15,112 nt of DNA from Caldimonas sp. (GTDB lineage Bacteria; Pseudomonadota; Gammaproteobacteria; Burkholderiales; Burkholderiaceae_C): contig JASLGD010000318.1 of the NCBI GenBank assembly GCA_030150305.1, forward strand, positions 1 to 15,112, read 5' to 3'. Positions within the stretch are counted from its first letter, which is position 1; every line of letters starts with the position of its first letter. Both the position numbers and the translations under genes were made by a program. The notes below the pieces were generated by a model. That model was not told the DNA's origin and ran no database searches. It saw only the letters and a list, made by a program, of their open reading frames with translations. Below, piece by piece: positions 1 to 7,197 of this stretch.

Positions 1-146
1 CCCTGGAACCCCCAGTAGCCGAGAAACGCCGCGCACAGCGCGAGCGAGGTCGAACCCGCAGAGCACAGTCCCTGGACGGCACCCGGCACCTGCGGCGCCG
101 GCGACTGCGTCCGCTCGCTCTGCTGCTCGCGTTCGGGGTGCGACAT
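1..146 (-). CDS. Hypothetical protein, N-terminal part (runs off the left edge)
   Basis: This is an open frame starting at ATG 146-144 and running off the window after 48 codons. I do not recognise it. The first 20 or so residues are polar and charged (MSHPEREQQSERTQSP), followed by a segment rich in Ala, Leu, Gly, Ser and Cys (roughly residues 22-47, ending ALCAAFLGYWGFQ). That segment could be the first membrane helix of a small membrane protein. It lies 80 bp downstream of argC on the same strand. I see no good Shine-Dalgarno sequence before the ATG. A TAGACT hexamer lies only a few bases upstream, too close to serve as a -10 element for an ordinary leader. The intervening bases 147-226 show a CG-alternating run but no convincing terminator. 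The gene is probable rather than certain. Confidence 0.4.
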   Translation of the reverse strand, partial: MSHPEREQQSERTQSPAPQVPGAVQGLCSAGSTSLALCAAFLGYWGFQ

Positions 147-226
147 CGCCGCAGTCTAGCCGTCGCGCGCGCGGGGACGAATGAACACCGGCGCTGCACG
201 ACGCGCTCGCCGCGGCGGCCAGCGCG

Positions 227-1213
227 TCACGGCCACAGCGGCGCGCCCTCCAAGCCCTCCGTCTCGGGCAGGCCGCAGAGGAGATTGGCGTTCTGCACCG
301 CCTGGCCGGCGGCGCCTTTCCCGAGGTTGTCGACGACGCCCATGGCGACGACGAGATCGCGCTTCGGGTCTGCGGCGTAGCTGATCAGCGCGAGGTTGGA
401 CCCCAGCGCCCACTTGGTATGCGGCGGCCGGTCCAGCGTGCGAACGAACGGCCGCTGCGCGTAGAAGCGTCTGGCCTCGCCGAGGCACTCGTCCGTGGTC
501 ACTCCGCGGCGGCTGCGGCAGTAGATCGTGGCGAGGAGGCCGCGCGTCATCGGCACCAGGTGCGGCGTGAACACCAGTCCGCGCGCGGAGCCGCCGTTCG
601 AGATCGCCTCGATGGTCCGCGCGATCTCCGGCAGATGGACGTGCTCGAGCACGCCGTACGGCGAAAGGTCCTCGTTCACCTCGGCGTAGCCGAACCTGTT
701 CTCGCCGCCGCCTCGGCCGGCCCCCGAGACGCCCGTCTTGGCGTCGACCACGATGTTGCCGGGCTCGATGAGCGCGCCGGCCAACAGCGGTGCGAGCGCG
801 ATCAGCGTTGCCGCGGGGAAACAGCCGGGGTTGGCGACGCGGGATGCCGAGCGAATCCGATCGGGCCAGACGTCCGCCAACCCGTAGGCCCAGCCTTCGG
901 CGTCGCGGTGGTCGCCGCCGAGGTCGACGATCCTGACGGTCCTCGGCACGCGGGCCAGCGCCTCGGACGATGCGCCCGTGGGCAGCGACGCGAAGAGCAC
1001 ATCGAGCTTCGGCAACGCGCCCGGGTCCCACTTCTCGATCACGAGATCCGCGAGCTTGGCCGGCGCTCCGGGATAGCGTTCCAGCAGCGGGCTGCCCGCG
1101 CTTCCTTCGCCGGCGGCGTACACGAGCTCGAACGACGGGTGCGCGGCGATGAGCCGCATCGCTTCGCCCCCGCCATACCCGCTGATCCCGACGATGCCGA
1201 CGCGGATGCTCAT
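227..1213 (-). CDS. argC: N-acetyl-gamma-glutamyl-phosphate reductase
   Basis: ArgC reduces N-acetylglutamyl phosphate to N-acetylglutamate semialdehyde with NADPH, the third step of arginine biosynthesis, in the cytoplasm. The 328-residue product has the N-terminal dinucleotide-binding signature GISGYGGGE (residues 9-17). The active-site cysteine is Cys131 in NPGCFPAAT, where most members have Tyr in place of Phe. The family segments KTGVSGAGRG (159-168), PHLVPMTRGLL (217-227) and NLGKGAAGQAVQNANLL (296-312) are all present. The frame stays open upstream to ATG 1279, but homology begins at MSIRVGIVG, so I place the start at 1213-1211; no strong ribosome site precedes it. No other arg gene is nearby. 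A 205-bp spacer separates it from the upstream same-strand hpxZ-like gene, so it probably has its own promoter. Confidence 0.95.
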   Translation of the reverse strand: MSIRVGIVGISGYGGGEAMRLIAAHPSFELVYAAGEGSAGSPLLERYPGAPAKLADLVIEKWDPGALPKLDVLFASLPTGASSEALARVPRTVRIVDLGGDHRDAEGWAYGLADVWPDRIRSASRVANPGCFPAATLIALAPLLAGALIEPGNIVVDAKTGVSGAGRGGGENRFGYAEVNEDLSPYGVLEHVHLPEIARTIEAISNGGSARGLVFTPHLVPMTRGLLATIYCRSRRGVTTDECLGEARRFYAQRPFVRTLDRPPHTKWALGSNLALISYAADPKRDLVVAMGVVDNLGKGAAGQAVQNANLLCGLPETEGLEGAPLWP

Positions 1214-1418
1214 GATGTTGGCCTGCTGCTGATGCGTCGGCGCGAGTGTAGAGAAGCGAGCGGATCGCAGGCTCCGCATGCCGTTCGCAGTCCCCGCCCG
1301 TCAGACCGCCAACAGAGACGGCGTGCTCGTCGACCGGGCCGCGCTCGACGTCCCGATCCCGAAGACGCTGCTCGCGACAGCCGACCCCGTGATCGACCGG
1401 AGGACCCGTCGAGCGGCC
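1214..1418. other. Spacer between hpxZ-like gene and argC
   Basis: This 205-bp stretch contains no gene I can support. Short open frames cross it on both strands, but they are continuations of out-of-frame readings of the neighbouring genes. I see no clear terminator for the upstream array. On the minus strand a TACACT hexamer (1250-1245) lies about 31 bases before the argC start and could be a -10 element. Confidence 0.5.
1245..1250 (-). promoter_or_regulatory. Possible -10 element for argC
   Basis: TACACT on the minus strand matches TATAAT at four of six positions and lies about 31 bases before the chosen argC start, a normal distance. I see no good -35 hexamer 16-18 bases upstream. The call rests on position and partial match only. 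Confidence 0.2.
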
Positions 1419-1793
1419 TCAGGGCGAGCCGAGCATGCTCACGTGCGCGGCGACGATTCGCCAGCCGTCCGCCGTCCGAACCCACGTCTGACTCTGCCGG
1501 CCGGTGCGGTCGCCGCGGCGGAACTCGAGGTTCGCGGTCGCGAAGTCGCTGCCGAAGGTCGTGATCACGGTCTTCAGCACCTCGCGCGCGAGCCCCTGCG
1601 CCGGCCGCCCGGCGCGAAACGCGGCGATCGCCGCGTAGCCGTAGAGGTTCTCGCTCGCTCCGTAGCGAAGCACGTGCGGGCTGTTCCAGAAGAGCTCGTC
1701 GAGCACGGCGACGTCGTTGCCGGTGAGCGCCTTCTCGTAGCGTGCGAGCTGCGTGGCGACCTCGGCGACGGTCGCGGCGTCGTTGATCTCCAT
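1419..1793 (-). CDS. hpxZ: HpxZ/AtzH-like protein (DUF3225 family)
   Basis: This is a 124-residue SnoaL/NTF2-like protein of the AtzH/HpxZ family. It carries the family's characteristic run: LDELFW (31-36), RYGASENLYG (43-52), FRAGRP (59-64), VITTFG (76-81), GRQSQTWVR (98-106) and GWRIVAAHVSML (110-121). HpxZ is encoded in the Klebsiella hpx purine-catabolic cluster, next to HpxX and HpxY. The related AtzH of Pseudomonas sp. ADP acts with the AtzE-AtzG amidase in cyanuric-acid breakdown, handling a dicarboxyurea by-product. The start ATG (1793-1791) lies two bases after the stop codon of the regulator gene, so the two are almost certainly co-transcribed. No HpxX/AtzG-like small subunit is visible nearby. 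The family call is firm. The exact substrate here is inferred only from context (purine/ureide breakdown). Confidence 0.85.
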   Translation of the reverse strand: MEINDAATVAEVATQLARYEKALTGNDVAVLDELFWNSPHVLRYGASENLYGYAAIAAFRAGRPAQGLAREVLKTVITTFGSDFATANLEFRRGDRTGRQSQTWVRTADGWRIVAAHVSMLGSP

Positions 1794-1795
1794 CG

Positions 1796-2485
1796 CTAGT
1801 GGACCTGCGGCGTGTTGACCCAGAGCACCCGCGCCCGGCCCGGGCCGACGTTGCGGTAGCCGTTCGTGAGGTGGTTCTTGAAGAAGAACGAGTCTCCGGC
1901 CGAAAGCGAATACGACGTCGTGTCGATCGTCAGCTCGATCTGGCCCTCGATCACGTAGCCGACGGTCTCGCCCTGGTGCGTGATCGGGTCGTGCTTGTGT
2001 GCCGCCGGCTCGACGACATGGATGTTGCACTCGAGCAGGTTGCCGGCCGCGAACGGAACGAGCCGCTCGTAGGCGACGCCGCTGCCGTTGCGGAGGGGAT
2101 CCGAAGTGACGAGCGAGCGCTGCCCGGCGCGCAGGATGAGGCCCGGCGAGCTGAGATCGGAGCCGAAGAACGAAGCCATGTCGCGCTCGAGCGCGGCGAC
2201 GAGCCGCTGCAGCATCTGCAGCGACGGCACCACGCGGCCGCTCTCGATCTTCGAGACCATGCTCTCGGTGCAGCCAACCTTCTCGGCGAGCTCGCGCATC
2301 CGGATCCCGGCGAGCAGTCGCGCGTGCTTGACGCGCGCCCCGATCTGCAGGCCGTCGGCGCCGGCCGCGCCGTTGCCGCTTGGCCGCGCCTCGCTTTGCG
2401 TGCTGCGGCGCGCCTTCTTTGCAGCCGGCGCGCGCGCCTTGCCGCCCGGCTTTGCAGGCGCAGTCGATTCCGTCTTTCTGGCCAA
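1796..2485 (-). CDS. XRE-family HTH regulator with C-terminal cupin domain
   Basis: This is a cytoplasmic two-domain regulator. With the start given it is 229 residues. Residues 1-45 form a Lys/Ala-rich, probably disordered tail. An XRE helix-turn-helix spans about 48-102 (IGARVKHARLLAGIRMRELA, then TESMVSKIESG in the recognition region, then SLQMLQRLVAALE). A cupin_2 barrel spans about 150-225 (GETVGYVIEGQIELTID and LSAGDSFFFKNHLTNGYRN). Such proteins, the PuuR type, usually sense a small metabolite and control adjacent transport and catabolic genes. No ATG lies in frame before the HTH domain. TTG 2485-2483 gives a protein beginning MARKTES, and TTG 2494-2492 is three codons earlier. Neither has a good ribosome site, so initiation may depend on coupling to the permease stop at 2503. 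It is the natural candidate to bind the dyad at 7129-7154. Confidence 0.85.
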   Translation of the reverse strand: MARKTESTAPAKPGGKARAPAAKKARRSTQSEARPSGNGAAGADGLQIGARVKHARLLAGIRMRELAEKVGCTESMVSKIESGRVVPSLQMLQRLVAALERDMASFFGSDLSSPGLILRAGQRSLVTSDPLRNGSGVAYERLVPFAAGNLLECNIHVVEPAAHKHDPITHQGETVGYVIEGQIELTIDTTSYSLSAGDSFFFKNHLTNGYRNVGPGRARVLWVNTPQVH

Positions 2486-2502
2486 GGCGTTCAAGAATAC
2501 CG

Positions 2503-3435
2503 TCAGCGCCCGTGCTGCAGGTACGGTTGGGTCAGCGCTGCGGGAGGCGACTGGCGGCCCACCAGACCGGCGACCGCGAGCAGCGCCATCACGTACGGCA
2601 GCATGATCAGCAGCGCGGTCGGCACCTCGACGCCGAGCGCCGGCAACTGGAATTGCAGTGCCGTCGCTGCACCGAAGAAGACGCACGCGAACACGGTGCG
2701 GCCGGTCTTCCAGTTGCCGAAGATGACCGCGACGAGCGCAAGATAGCCGGCCCCGTTCGTCATTCCTTCGGTGAACGTGTGGATGTCGCCGAGCGAGAGG
2801 AACGCGCCGCCGAGCGCCGACATCGCGCCCGTGAAGAGGACCGCGCCGATGCGCACGCGCGGCACCGAGCCGCCCGACTTGTCGAGCGCCGCGGGCTCGG
2901 CACCTGCGGCATGGATCGCGAGGCCGACGGCCGTGCGGCGCAGGACGACGGCGATCGCACCGGCGATGGCGAAAGCGACGTAGAGGAGCCAGCTCTGCTG
3001 CAGCATCGGACCGATGAAGGGAACGTGCTCGAGCCCGGGCGGTGCCCACGTCGCGAGGCCCGGGATCTGCACGCGCGAGCGGAGGCCGACCAGCTCGCGG
3101 TAGGCGAACGTCGTCGCGCCGAGCACGAGGATGTTGATGCCGATGCCGCTCACGATCTGGTTGGCGCGCATGCGAACGCTCAGCCACGCCTGCAGCGCGG
3201 CGATGGGCAGCACGGCGACGACGGCGATCGCGAGGCCGATCAGCGGGTGGCCGGTCCACAGCGACCCCATCGCGCCGGCGAACGCTCCCATCAGCATCAT
3301 CCCCTCGAGACTCAGATTGAGGACGCCGGCGCGCTCGCTCACCAGCTCGCCGAGCGCGGCGAACAGCATCGGCATCGCGAGCCGCAGGCTCGAGCCGACG
3401 AAGAGGCCCCAGACCGCGAGCGTCGACGTGTCCAT
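2503..3435 (-). CDS. ABC transporter permease, nucleoside/BMP type (second subunit)
   Basis: This is a 310-residue polytopic inner-membrane protein of the branched-chain amino acid/ribose permease superfamily, nucleoside-transporter subgroup (YufQ-like). It shows about eight to ten hydrophobic segments and the subgroup signature ERAGVLNLSLEGMMLMGAF (34-52). A second conserved stretch near residues 86-103 reads VRMRANQIVSGIGINIL. A coupling-type segment is AIHAAGAEPAALDKSG, and the EGMTNGAGYLALVAVIFGNW region follows. With the other permease it would form the membrane channel of the importer. The start ATG 3435-3433 follows the TGA of the upstream permease after one base (TGAGATG), indicating translational coupling. 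The substrate is not readable from the sequence; characterised members move purine nucleosides or related compounds. Confidence 0.9.
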   Translation of the reverse strand: MDTSTLAVWGLFVGSSLRLAMPMLFAALGELVSERAGVLNLSLEGMMLMGAFAGAMGSLWTGHPLIGLAIAVVAVLPIAALQAWLSVRMRANQIVSGIGINILVLGATTFAYRELVGLRSRVQIPGLATWAPPGLEHVPFIGPMLQQSWLLYVAFAIAGAIAVVLRRTAVGLAIHAAGAEPAALDKSGGSVPRVRIGAVLFTGAMSALGGAFLSLGDIHTFTEGMTNGAGYLALVAVIFGNWKTGRTVFACVFFGAATALQFQLPALGVEVPTALLIMLPYVMALLAVAGLVGRQSPPAALTQPYLQHGR

Positions 3436-3436
3436 C

Positions 3437-4516
3437 TCAGATCGGCCGGCTGCGTTGCAGCCACCAGGCGCTCCCGGCGAGCAGCAGGATCACGAGGCCC
3501 TGGATCACGAGCACGATCGCGCTCGGCACGCCGGCCGAAAGCTCGAGCGCGATCCCGCCGGAGCGAAGAAAGCCGAACAGCAGCGCGCTCGCGAGCACGC
3601 CCTTCACCGTGCCGCGCGCGAGCAGCCCGACGACCAGGCCGTCGATCCCGTAGCCGGACGGGAAGCGCGCCTTCAGCGCGAGCTGCTCGCCCTGCAGCAT
3701 GAACCCGCCCGCGAGCCCTGCGAAGGCGCCGGCGATGAACATCGCGAGCACGATCGTGGCGCCGATCGGCATCCCGGCGCGGCGTGCGGCCGCGGGGTTG
3801 AGGCCGACCGCGCGCAAGCGGAGCCCGAACAGCGATCGGGCGAGGACCACGGCGACGATCGCGCCGAGCAACAGGAGCACGACGACGCCAGCGTGCAGCG
3901 GCATGTCGAGGCCGAACGCGAGCTGCGGGATCTGCGTCGGCACCGGCACCTCGAGCGACTCGGGCAGCGTCGCGCTGTCGGTCATCGGCTGGCGGAGCAG
4001 GGCGGTCGACTGCACGCAGCCGTAGAGCACCCAGACGCCGATGAACGAGAGCAGCAACGTGCTGATGACTTCGTTGGTGCCGATCCGCACCTTGAGCGCG
4101 CCGGCGACGCTGCCCCACACGCCGCCGGCGACCGCCGCGGCCGCGAGCGGCACGATCCACGCGAGCGGCCCCGGCAGCCGCGCCGCCCCGCCGTAGAGGC
4201 ACACGGCCGTGCTGACGATGCCGCCCATGGCGATCTGCCCCTCGCCGCCGACGTTGGTCAGGTTCGCGCGGTGCGCGACGATGAAGCCGAGTCCGACGAA
4301 GCCGAGCGCGACCGCGCGGTTGAGCGAGGCACCGATCGCGTACGCCGATCCCCACGCGCCATCGGCGAACGCCGCGATCGCCGCAGGCAGTGCGATGCCG
4401 GCGGACGCAACGAGCGCGAGACCGCCGAGCAGCGCGAGCACGACGGCGCCGACCGGCACCCAGAGCTCCGACGAGAAGACGCGCATCGCGGGCCGCGCGG
4501 CGGCAAGTGACGTCAT
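3437..4516 (-). CDS. ABC transporter permease, nucleoside/BMP type (first subunit)
   Basis: This is a 359-residue polytopic inner-membrane protein, YufP/NupP-like, the larger permease partner in BMP-type ABC importers. Family marks are FVGLGFIVAHRANLTNVG (73-90) continuing into GGEGQIAMGG, LKVRIGTNEVISTLLLSFI (141-159), and the cytoplasmic coupling stretch LRAVGLNPAAARRAGM. The frame is open further upstream, but ATG 4516-4514 overlaps the TGA of the ATPase gene (ATGA), which I take as the start. ATG 4486 (MRVFSS) is an alternative that would shorten the polar N-terminus by ten residues. It heterodimerises, by family analogy, with the next gene's product. Confidence 0.9.
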   Translation of the reverse strand: MTSLAAARPAMRVFSSELWVPVGAVVLALLGGLALVASAGIALPAAIAAFADGAWGSAYAIGASLNRAVALGFVGLGFIVAHRANLTNVGGEGQIAMGGIVSTAVCLYGGAARLPGPLAWIVPLAAAAVAGGVWGSVAGALKVRIGTNEVISTLLLSFIGVWVLYGCVQSTALLRQPMTDSATLPESLEVPVPTQIPQLAFGLDMPLHAGVVVLLLLGAIVAVVLARSLFGLRLRAVGLNPAAARRAGMPIGATIVLAMFIAGAFAGLAGGFMLQGEQLALKARFPSGYGIDGLVVGLLARGTVKGVLASALLFGFLRSGGIALELSAGVPSAIVLVIQGLVILLLAGSAWWLQRSRPI

Positions 4517-6069
4517 GCCGCGTGGCCCGCCATCCAGGCACCGATGCGCGGCCGGCTCTCGGGCGCTGGCTTGCACTCGCCCATGACGCGGCCGCGGTAC
4601 ATGACGAGCAGTCGGTCCGCGACCGCGAGCAGCTCGTCGAGCTCCGACGATGCGAGGAGCACGGCGACGCCGCGCTCCGCCGCGGCGCGGATCTGCGCGT
4701 AGATCGCTTCCACCGCGCCGACGTCGAGCCCGCGCGTCGGCTGCGCGGCGACGAGCAGCCGCAGGTGCGGCAACGAGAGCTCGCGCGCGAGCACCGCCTT
4801 TTGCTGGTTGCCGCCCGAGAGCGACGAGAACGGCACGTCCGGCCCGGCGGCCCGGATGTCGAACGCTCGCATCCGTTCGCGCGCCTGCGCCGCGAGCGCG
4901 GCGCGGTCGACGATTCCCCAGCGGCGAAACTGCTGCAACGTGCTGAGCGCGAGGTTGACTGCGACCGACATCGCCGGCACGCAGCCTTCGCGATGGCGGT
5001 CTTCGGGAACGACGCCGACGCCGGCGGCGGTGAGCGCCTTCGGCGGCCGGTTGGTCATCGCCTGCCCGGCGACGCGAAAGCCGCCTTCGCTCGCGGCGGT
5101 CGCGCCCGAGAGCACGGCGACGAGCTCGCTTTGCCCGTTGCCCTCGACGCCGGCGATCCCGACGATCTCGCCGCGGCGGACGGCGAAGGCCACGCCCTCA
5201 AGCCGGCGCACGCCGTTGGCGTCGCGCAAGCCGAGGCCTTCGACTTCGAGCACGACCTCGCGCGCCGAGCCGGCGCTCGCAACGGTTGGCGCCGATGGCG
5301 CGGTGCCGCCGACGGACGCGCGCGGCGCCGGCGCGGCCGTGGCGAGATCGCGCTGGATCATCGCGCGCACGAGCCGGTCGATGTCGTCGGCGGGCGCGTC
5401 GGAGCGGGCGACGACGCGGCCGTGGCGAAGAACGGTGACGCGATGCGCGGTGCGGCGGATCTCGGCGAGCTTGTGGGTGACGAGGACGATGCCGCAGCCG
5501 CTCGCCGCGACCCGCTCGCAGACCTGGAGCAGGCCGTCGATCTCCTCGGGGAGCAGCACCGCAGTCGGCTCGTCGAGGACGAGCAGACGAGGACGCCGCA
5601 TCAGGCACTTGACGATCTCGACGCGCTGCCGCTCGCCGACCGAGAGATCGTCGACGATCGCGCGAGGCTTGAGCGCGAGGCCGAACGTCTCCGACAGCCG
5701 CGCGATGTCGAGTGCGAACTCGTCGCGACGGAGAAAGCCGCGCGCCTGGCCGAGCAGCAGGTTGTCGACGACGCTCAAGTCGCCGACGAGGCTGAAGTGC
5801 TGGTGCACCATCGCGACGCCGGCGGCGAGCGCGTCGGCCGGACCGCCCGGCCGATACGGCGCGCCGCCGAGGCGCATGCTGCCGGCGTCGGCGCGGTGAA
5901 CGCCGAAGACGATGTTGCACAGCGTCGACTTGCCGGCGCCGTTCTCGCCGAGCAGGCCGTGAATCTCGCCGGCGGCGATGTCGAGCGAGACGGCGTCGAG
6001 CGCAGCGAGCTCGCCGAAGCGCTTGCCGACGTTGTCGATCGCGAGCAGCGTCTCGCGTGCCTCGGGCAT
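4513..6069 (-). CDS. Nucleoside/BMP-type ABC transporter ATPase with two ABC domains
   Basis: This is a 518-residue cytoplasmic ATPase with tandem ABC domains, as in sugar and nucleoside importers (YufO/NupO-like, RbsA-like). Domain 1 (about 8-240) is complete: Walker A GENGAGKST (41-49), Q-loop MVHQHF (87-92), signature LSVGERQ (142-148), Walker B LLVLDEPT (162-169) and the switch His199 in LVTHK. Domain 2 (about 272-510) has a degenerate Walker A (GVEGNGQSE, 307-315, lacking the Lys). Its signature LSGGNQQK (417-424) is intact. Its Walker B carries Ala and Gln where the Asp-Glu pair should be (LLVAAQPTRGLD, 438-449). I recall this asymmetry as usual in the family, implying one competent ATP site. 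An Ala/Ser/Thr-rich linker (243-270) joins the domains. The start ATG shares a base with the TGA of the binding-protein gene (TGATG), and GGAAGG precedes it. Confidence 0.93.
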   Translation of the reverse strand: MPEARETLLAIDNVGKRFGELAALDAVSLDIAAGEIHGLLGENGAGKSTLCNIVFGVHRADAGSMRLGGAPYRPGGPADALAAGVAMVHQHFSLVGDLSVVDNLLLGQARGFLRRDEFALDIARLSETFGLALKPRAIVDDLSVGERQRVEIVKCLMRRPRLLVLDEPTAVLLPEEIDGLLQVCERVAASGCGIVLVTHKLAEIRRTAHRVTVLRHGRVVARSDAPADDIDRLVRAMIQRDLATAAPAPRASVGGTAPSAPTVASAGSAREVVLEVEGLGLRDANGVRRLEGVAFAVRRGEIVGIAGVEGNGQSELVAVLSGATAASEGGFRVAGQAMTNRPPKALTAAGVGVVPEDRHREGCVPAMSVAVNLALSTLQQFRRWGIVDRAALAAQARERMRAFDIRAAGPDVPFSSLSGGNQQKAVLARELSLPHLRLLVAAQPTRGLDVGAVEAIYAQIRAAAERGVAVLLASSELDELLAVADRLLVMYRGRVMGECKPAPESRPRIGAWMAGHAA

Positions 6070-7052
6070 CAGCCTTCCAGGGTCTTGATCTTGCCGGCCC
6101 GGATCTCCTGCTCGACCTCGAGGAGCTTCTTCTTGACCTCGGGCGAGGCGTTGCACACGACCATGCCGGACGCCTGCGGTCCCATCGCGAGCCCGAACGC
6201 CTTGTAGCCCGGCTTCCACTCGCCGGCGAGCGCCTGGTCGATCGCGTACTGCAGCATGTAGCCGATGCCGGTGATGCTGTAGCCGACGTACAGAGAATCG
6301 GTGCCGCAGCGGTCGGTGTAGCTGCCGATGATGTGCGTGCCCTTCTCCTTGGCAGCCTGTTCCATCCCGCGCAGCCCGAGGTTGAGGATGTGGTAGTGGA
6401 TGTCGGCGCCCTGTGCGATCGCGGCGAGCGTCGCTTCCTTGGATTTCGCGACGTCGTCGAAGTCGCCGGTGAAGTTCTGGAAGTACTTGATGTTCGGGTT
6501 GACCGACATCGCGCCGTTCTTGAACTCGGTGCCCGCGTTGACGATCGGCGGCACCTCGATGCCGCCGATGTAGCTGATCGCGCCGTTCTTCGAGAGCATG
6601 CCGGCGGCGACGCCCGCGACGTACGCGATCTCGGCCTGCTTGACGTCGTAGCCGGCGAAGTTGGGCGGCATGTCGGCGGTCTTGTTGCCGCCGATGAGCG
6701 AGAACTTCACCTTCGGGAAGCGCCGCGCGACCTTCATCTCGGCGGTCTGCACCTGGCCGGCGGCGCCGATGACGAGCTGGTTCTTCTGCGCGAGCGCGGT
6801 GAACGCCTGCTCCCAGTCGGCGTTGCTGACGTTCTCGATCAGCTGCACCTTGATCTTGTCGCCGTGCTTCTTCTGCGCGGCGACCAGGCCGTCGTAGGCG
6901 GACTCCATCCAGCCCTTGTCGCTGCGCGAGCCGGGCAGCAGCACGCCCACCGTGAGCGGATCGGCCGCGGCGACGGCGAGCGGAAGGAGCGAAGCCGCGG
7001 CGGCGCCGAGGACGGCGACGGCGCGACGGCGTGCGAGCGAGATGCGAGACAT
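6069..7052 (-). CDS. BMP-family periplasmic substrate-binding protein
   Basis: This 327-residue binding protein belongs to the BMP/PnrA family of ABC importers, whose known members bind purine nucleosides and related compounds. A signal peptide occupies residues 1-30 (SLARRR, then a hydrophobic Ala/Leu core, probable cleavage near AVAAA-DP). There is no lipobox cysteine, so the protein is free in the periplasm. The triple Arg before the core hints at, but does not prove, Tat export. Family features are VGVLLPGSRSDKGWMESAYD (35-54), IGAAGQVQTA near 95-104, FAGYDVKQAEIAYVAGVAAG (132-151) and YIGGIEVPPI (161-170). The start at 7052-7050 is favoured over an in-frame ATG at 7124: GGAGG (7064-7060) lies seven bases before it and the signal peptide begins there. 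It is first in the transport operon, directly behind the divergent control region. Confidence 0.93.
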   Translation of the reverse strand: MSRISLARRRAVAVLGAAAASLLPLAVAAADPLTVGVLLPGSRSDKGWMESAYDGLVAAQKKHGDKIKVQLIENVSNADWEQAFTALAQKNQLVIGAAGQVQTAEMKVARRFPKVKFSLIGGNKTADMPPNFAGYDVKQAEIAYVAGVAAGMLSKNGAISYIGGIEVPPIVNAGTEFKNGAMSVNPNIKYFQNFTGDFDDVAKSKEATLAAIAQGADIHYHILNLGLRGMEQAAKEKGTHIIGSYTDRCGTDSLYVGYSITGIGYMLQYAIDQALAGEWKPGYKAFGLAMGPQASGMVVCNASPEVKKKLLEVEQEIRAGKIKTLEG

Positions 7053-7059
7053 GGCAGGT

Positions 7060-7064
7060 CCTCC
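7060..7064 (-). promoter_or_regulatory. Ribosome binding site of the BMP gene
   Basis: GGAGG on the minus strand lies seven bases before ATG 7052-7050. It is one of the strongest Shine-Dalgarno sequences in the window and decides the start against the in-frame upstream ATG at 7124. Confidence 0.75.
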
Positions 7065-7114
7065 GAAGGTTGCGACGGTCGGTCGGTGCGCCGTCGTCGC
7101 GTTCCAAAGCAAGG

Positions 7115-7143
7115 AGAATACCAATCACGCCACTTGAACAAAA
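7115..7143 (-). promoter_or_regulatory. Candidate promoter of the BMP transport operon
   Basis: On the minus strand TATTCT (7120-7115) matches TATAAT at four of six positions. It is preceded by TGG to give an extended -10 (TGGTATTCT). Possible -35 hexamers are TTGTTC (7141-7136, 15-base spacer) and TTTTGT (7143-7138, 17-base spacer), both imperfect. The element lies 63 bases before the BMP start, in the most AT-rich part of the spacer. Any protein on the dyad at 7129-7154 would cover the -35 region. Confidence 0.4.
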
Positions 7144-7154
7144 TTCACGGTGGC
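7129..7154. promoter_or_regulatory. 26-bp imperfect dyad, candidate operator between divergent operons
   Basis: Nested inverted arms are visible: GCCAC (7129-7133) with GTGGC (7150-7154), and TGAA (7135-7138) with TTCA (7144-7147), around an A-rich centre CAAAA. The inner and outer pairs are offset by half a base because one flank is one base longer. The dyad sits between the start codons of the BMP gene and the amidase gene and overlaps the putative -35 of the former. It is therefore well placed for control of both directions. The XRE-cupin protein is the obvious candidate ligand, by inference only. Confidence 0.4.
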
Positions 7155-7185
7155 AGACCAATTGCAAGGGAAGAGGCCGGACCAC

Positions 7186-7190
7186 AAGGA
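7186..7190 (+). promoter_or_regulatory. Ribosome binding site of the amidase gene
   Basis: AAGGA lies seven bases before ATG 7198 and supports that start over the in-frame GTG at 7150. Confidence 0.6.
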
Positions 7191-7197
7191 ACGCACC

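Noticed and set aside
1278..1418. A plus-strand reading (from ATG 1278) through the argC upstream spacer that looks protein-like for about 45 residues.
   Set aside because: It continues as an antisense shadow of hpxZ, has no ribosome site or recognised family, and would overlap the likely argC promoter.
4390..6207. A roughly 600-codon plus-strand open frame opposite the BMP-type ATPase and first permease.
   Set aside because: It is an antisense shadow: no ribosome site or domain, and low-complexity composition.
6965..7052. Tat export signal on the BMP binding protein (triple Arg before the hydrophobic core).
   Set aside because: The full twin-arginine consensus (S/T-R-R-x-F-L-K) is not met, and ordinary Sec signals often carry several basic residues. 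I left it as a hint only.
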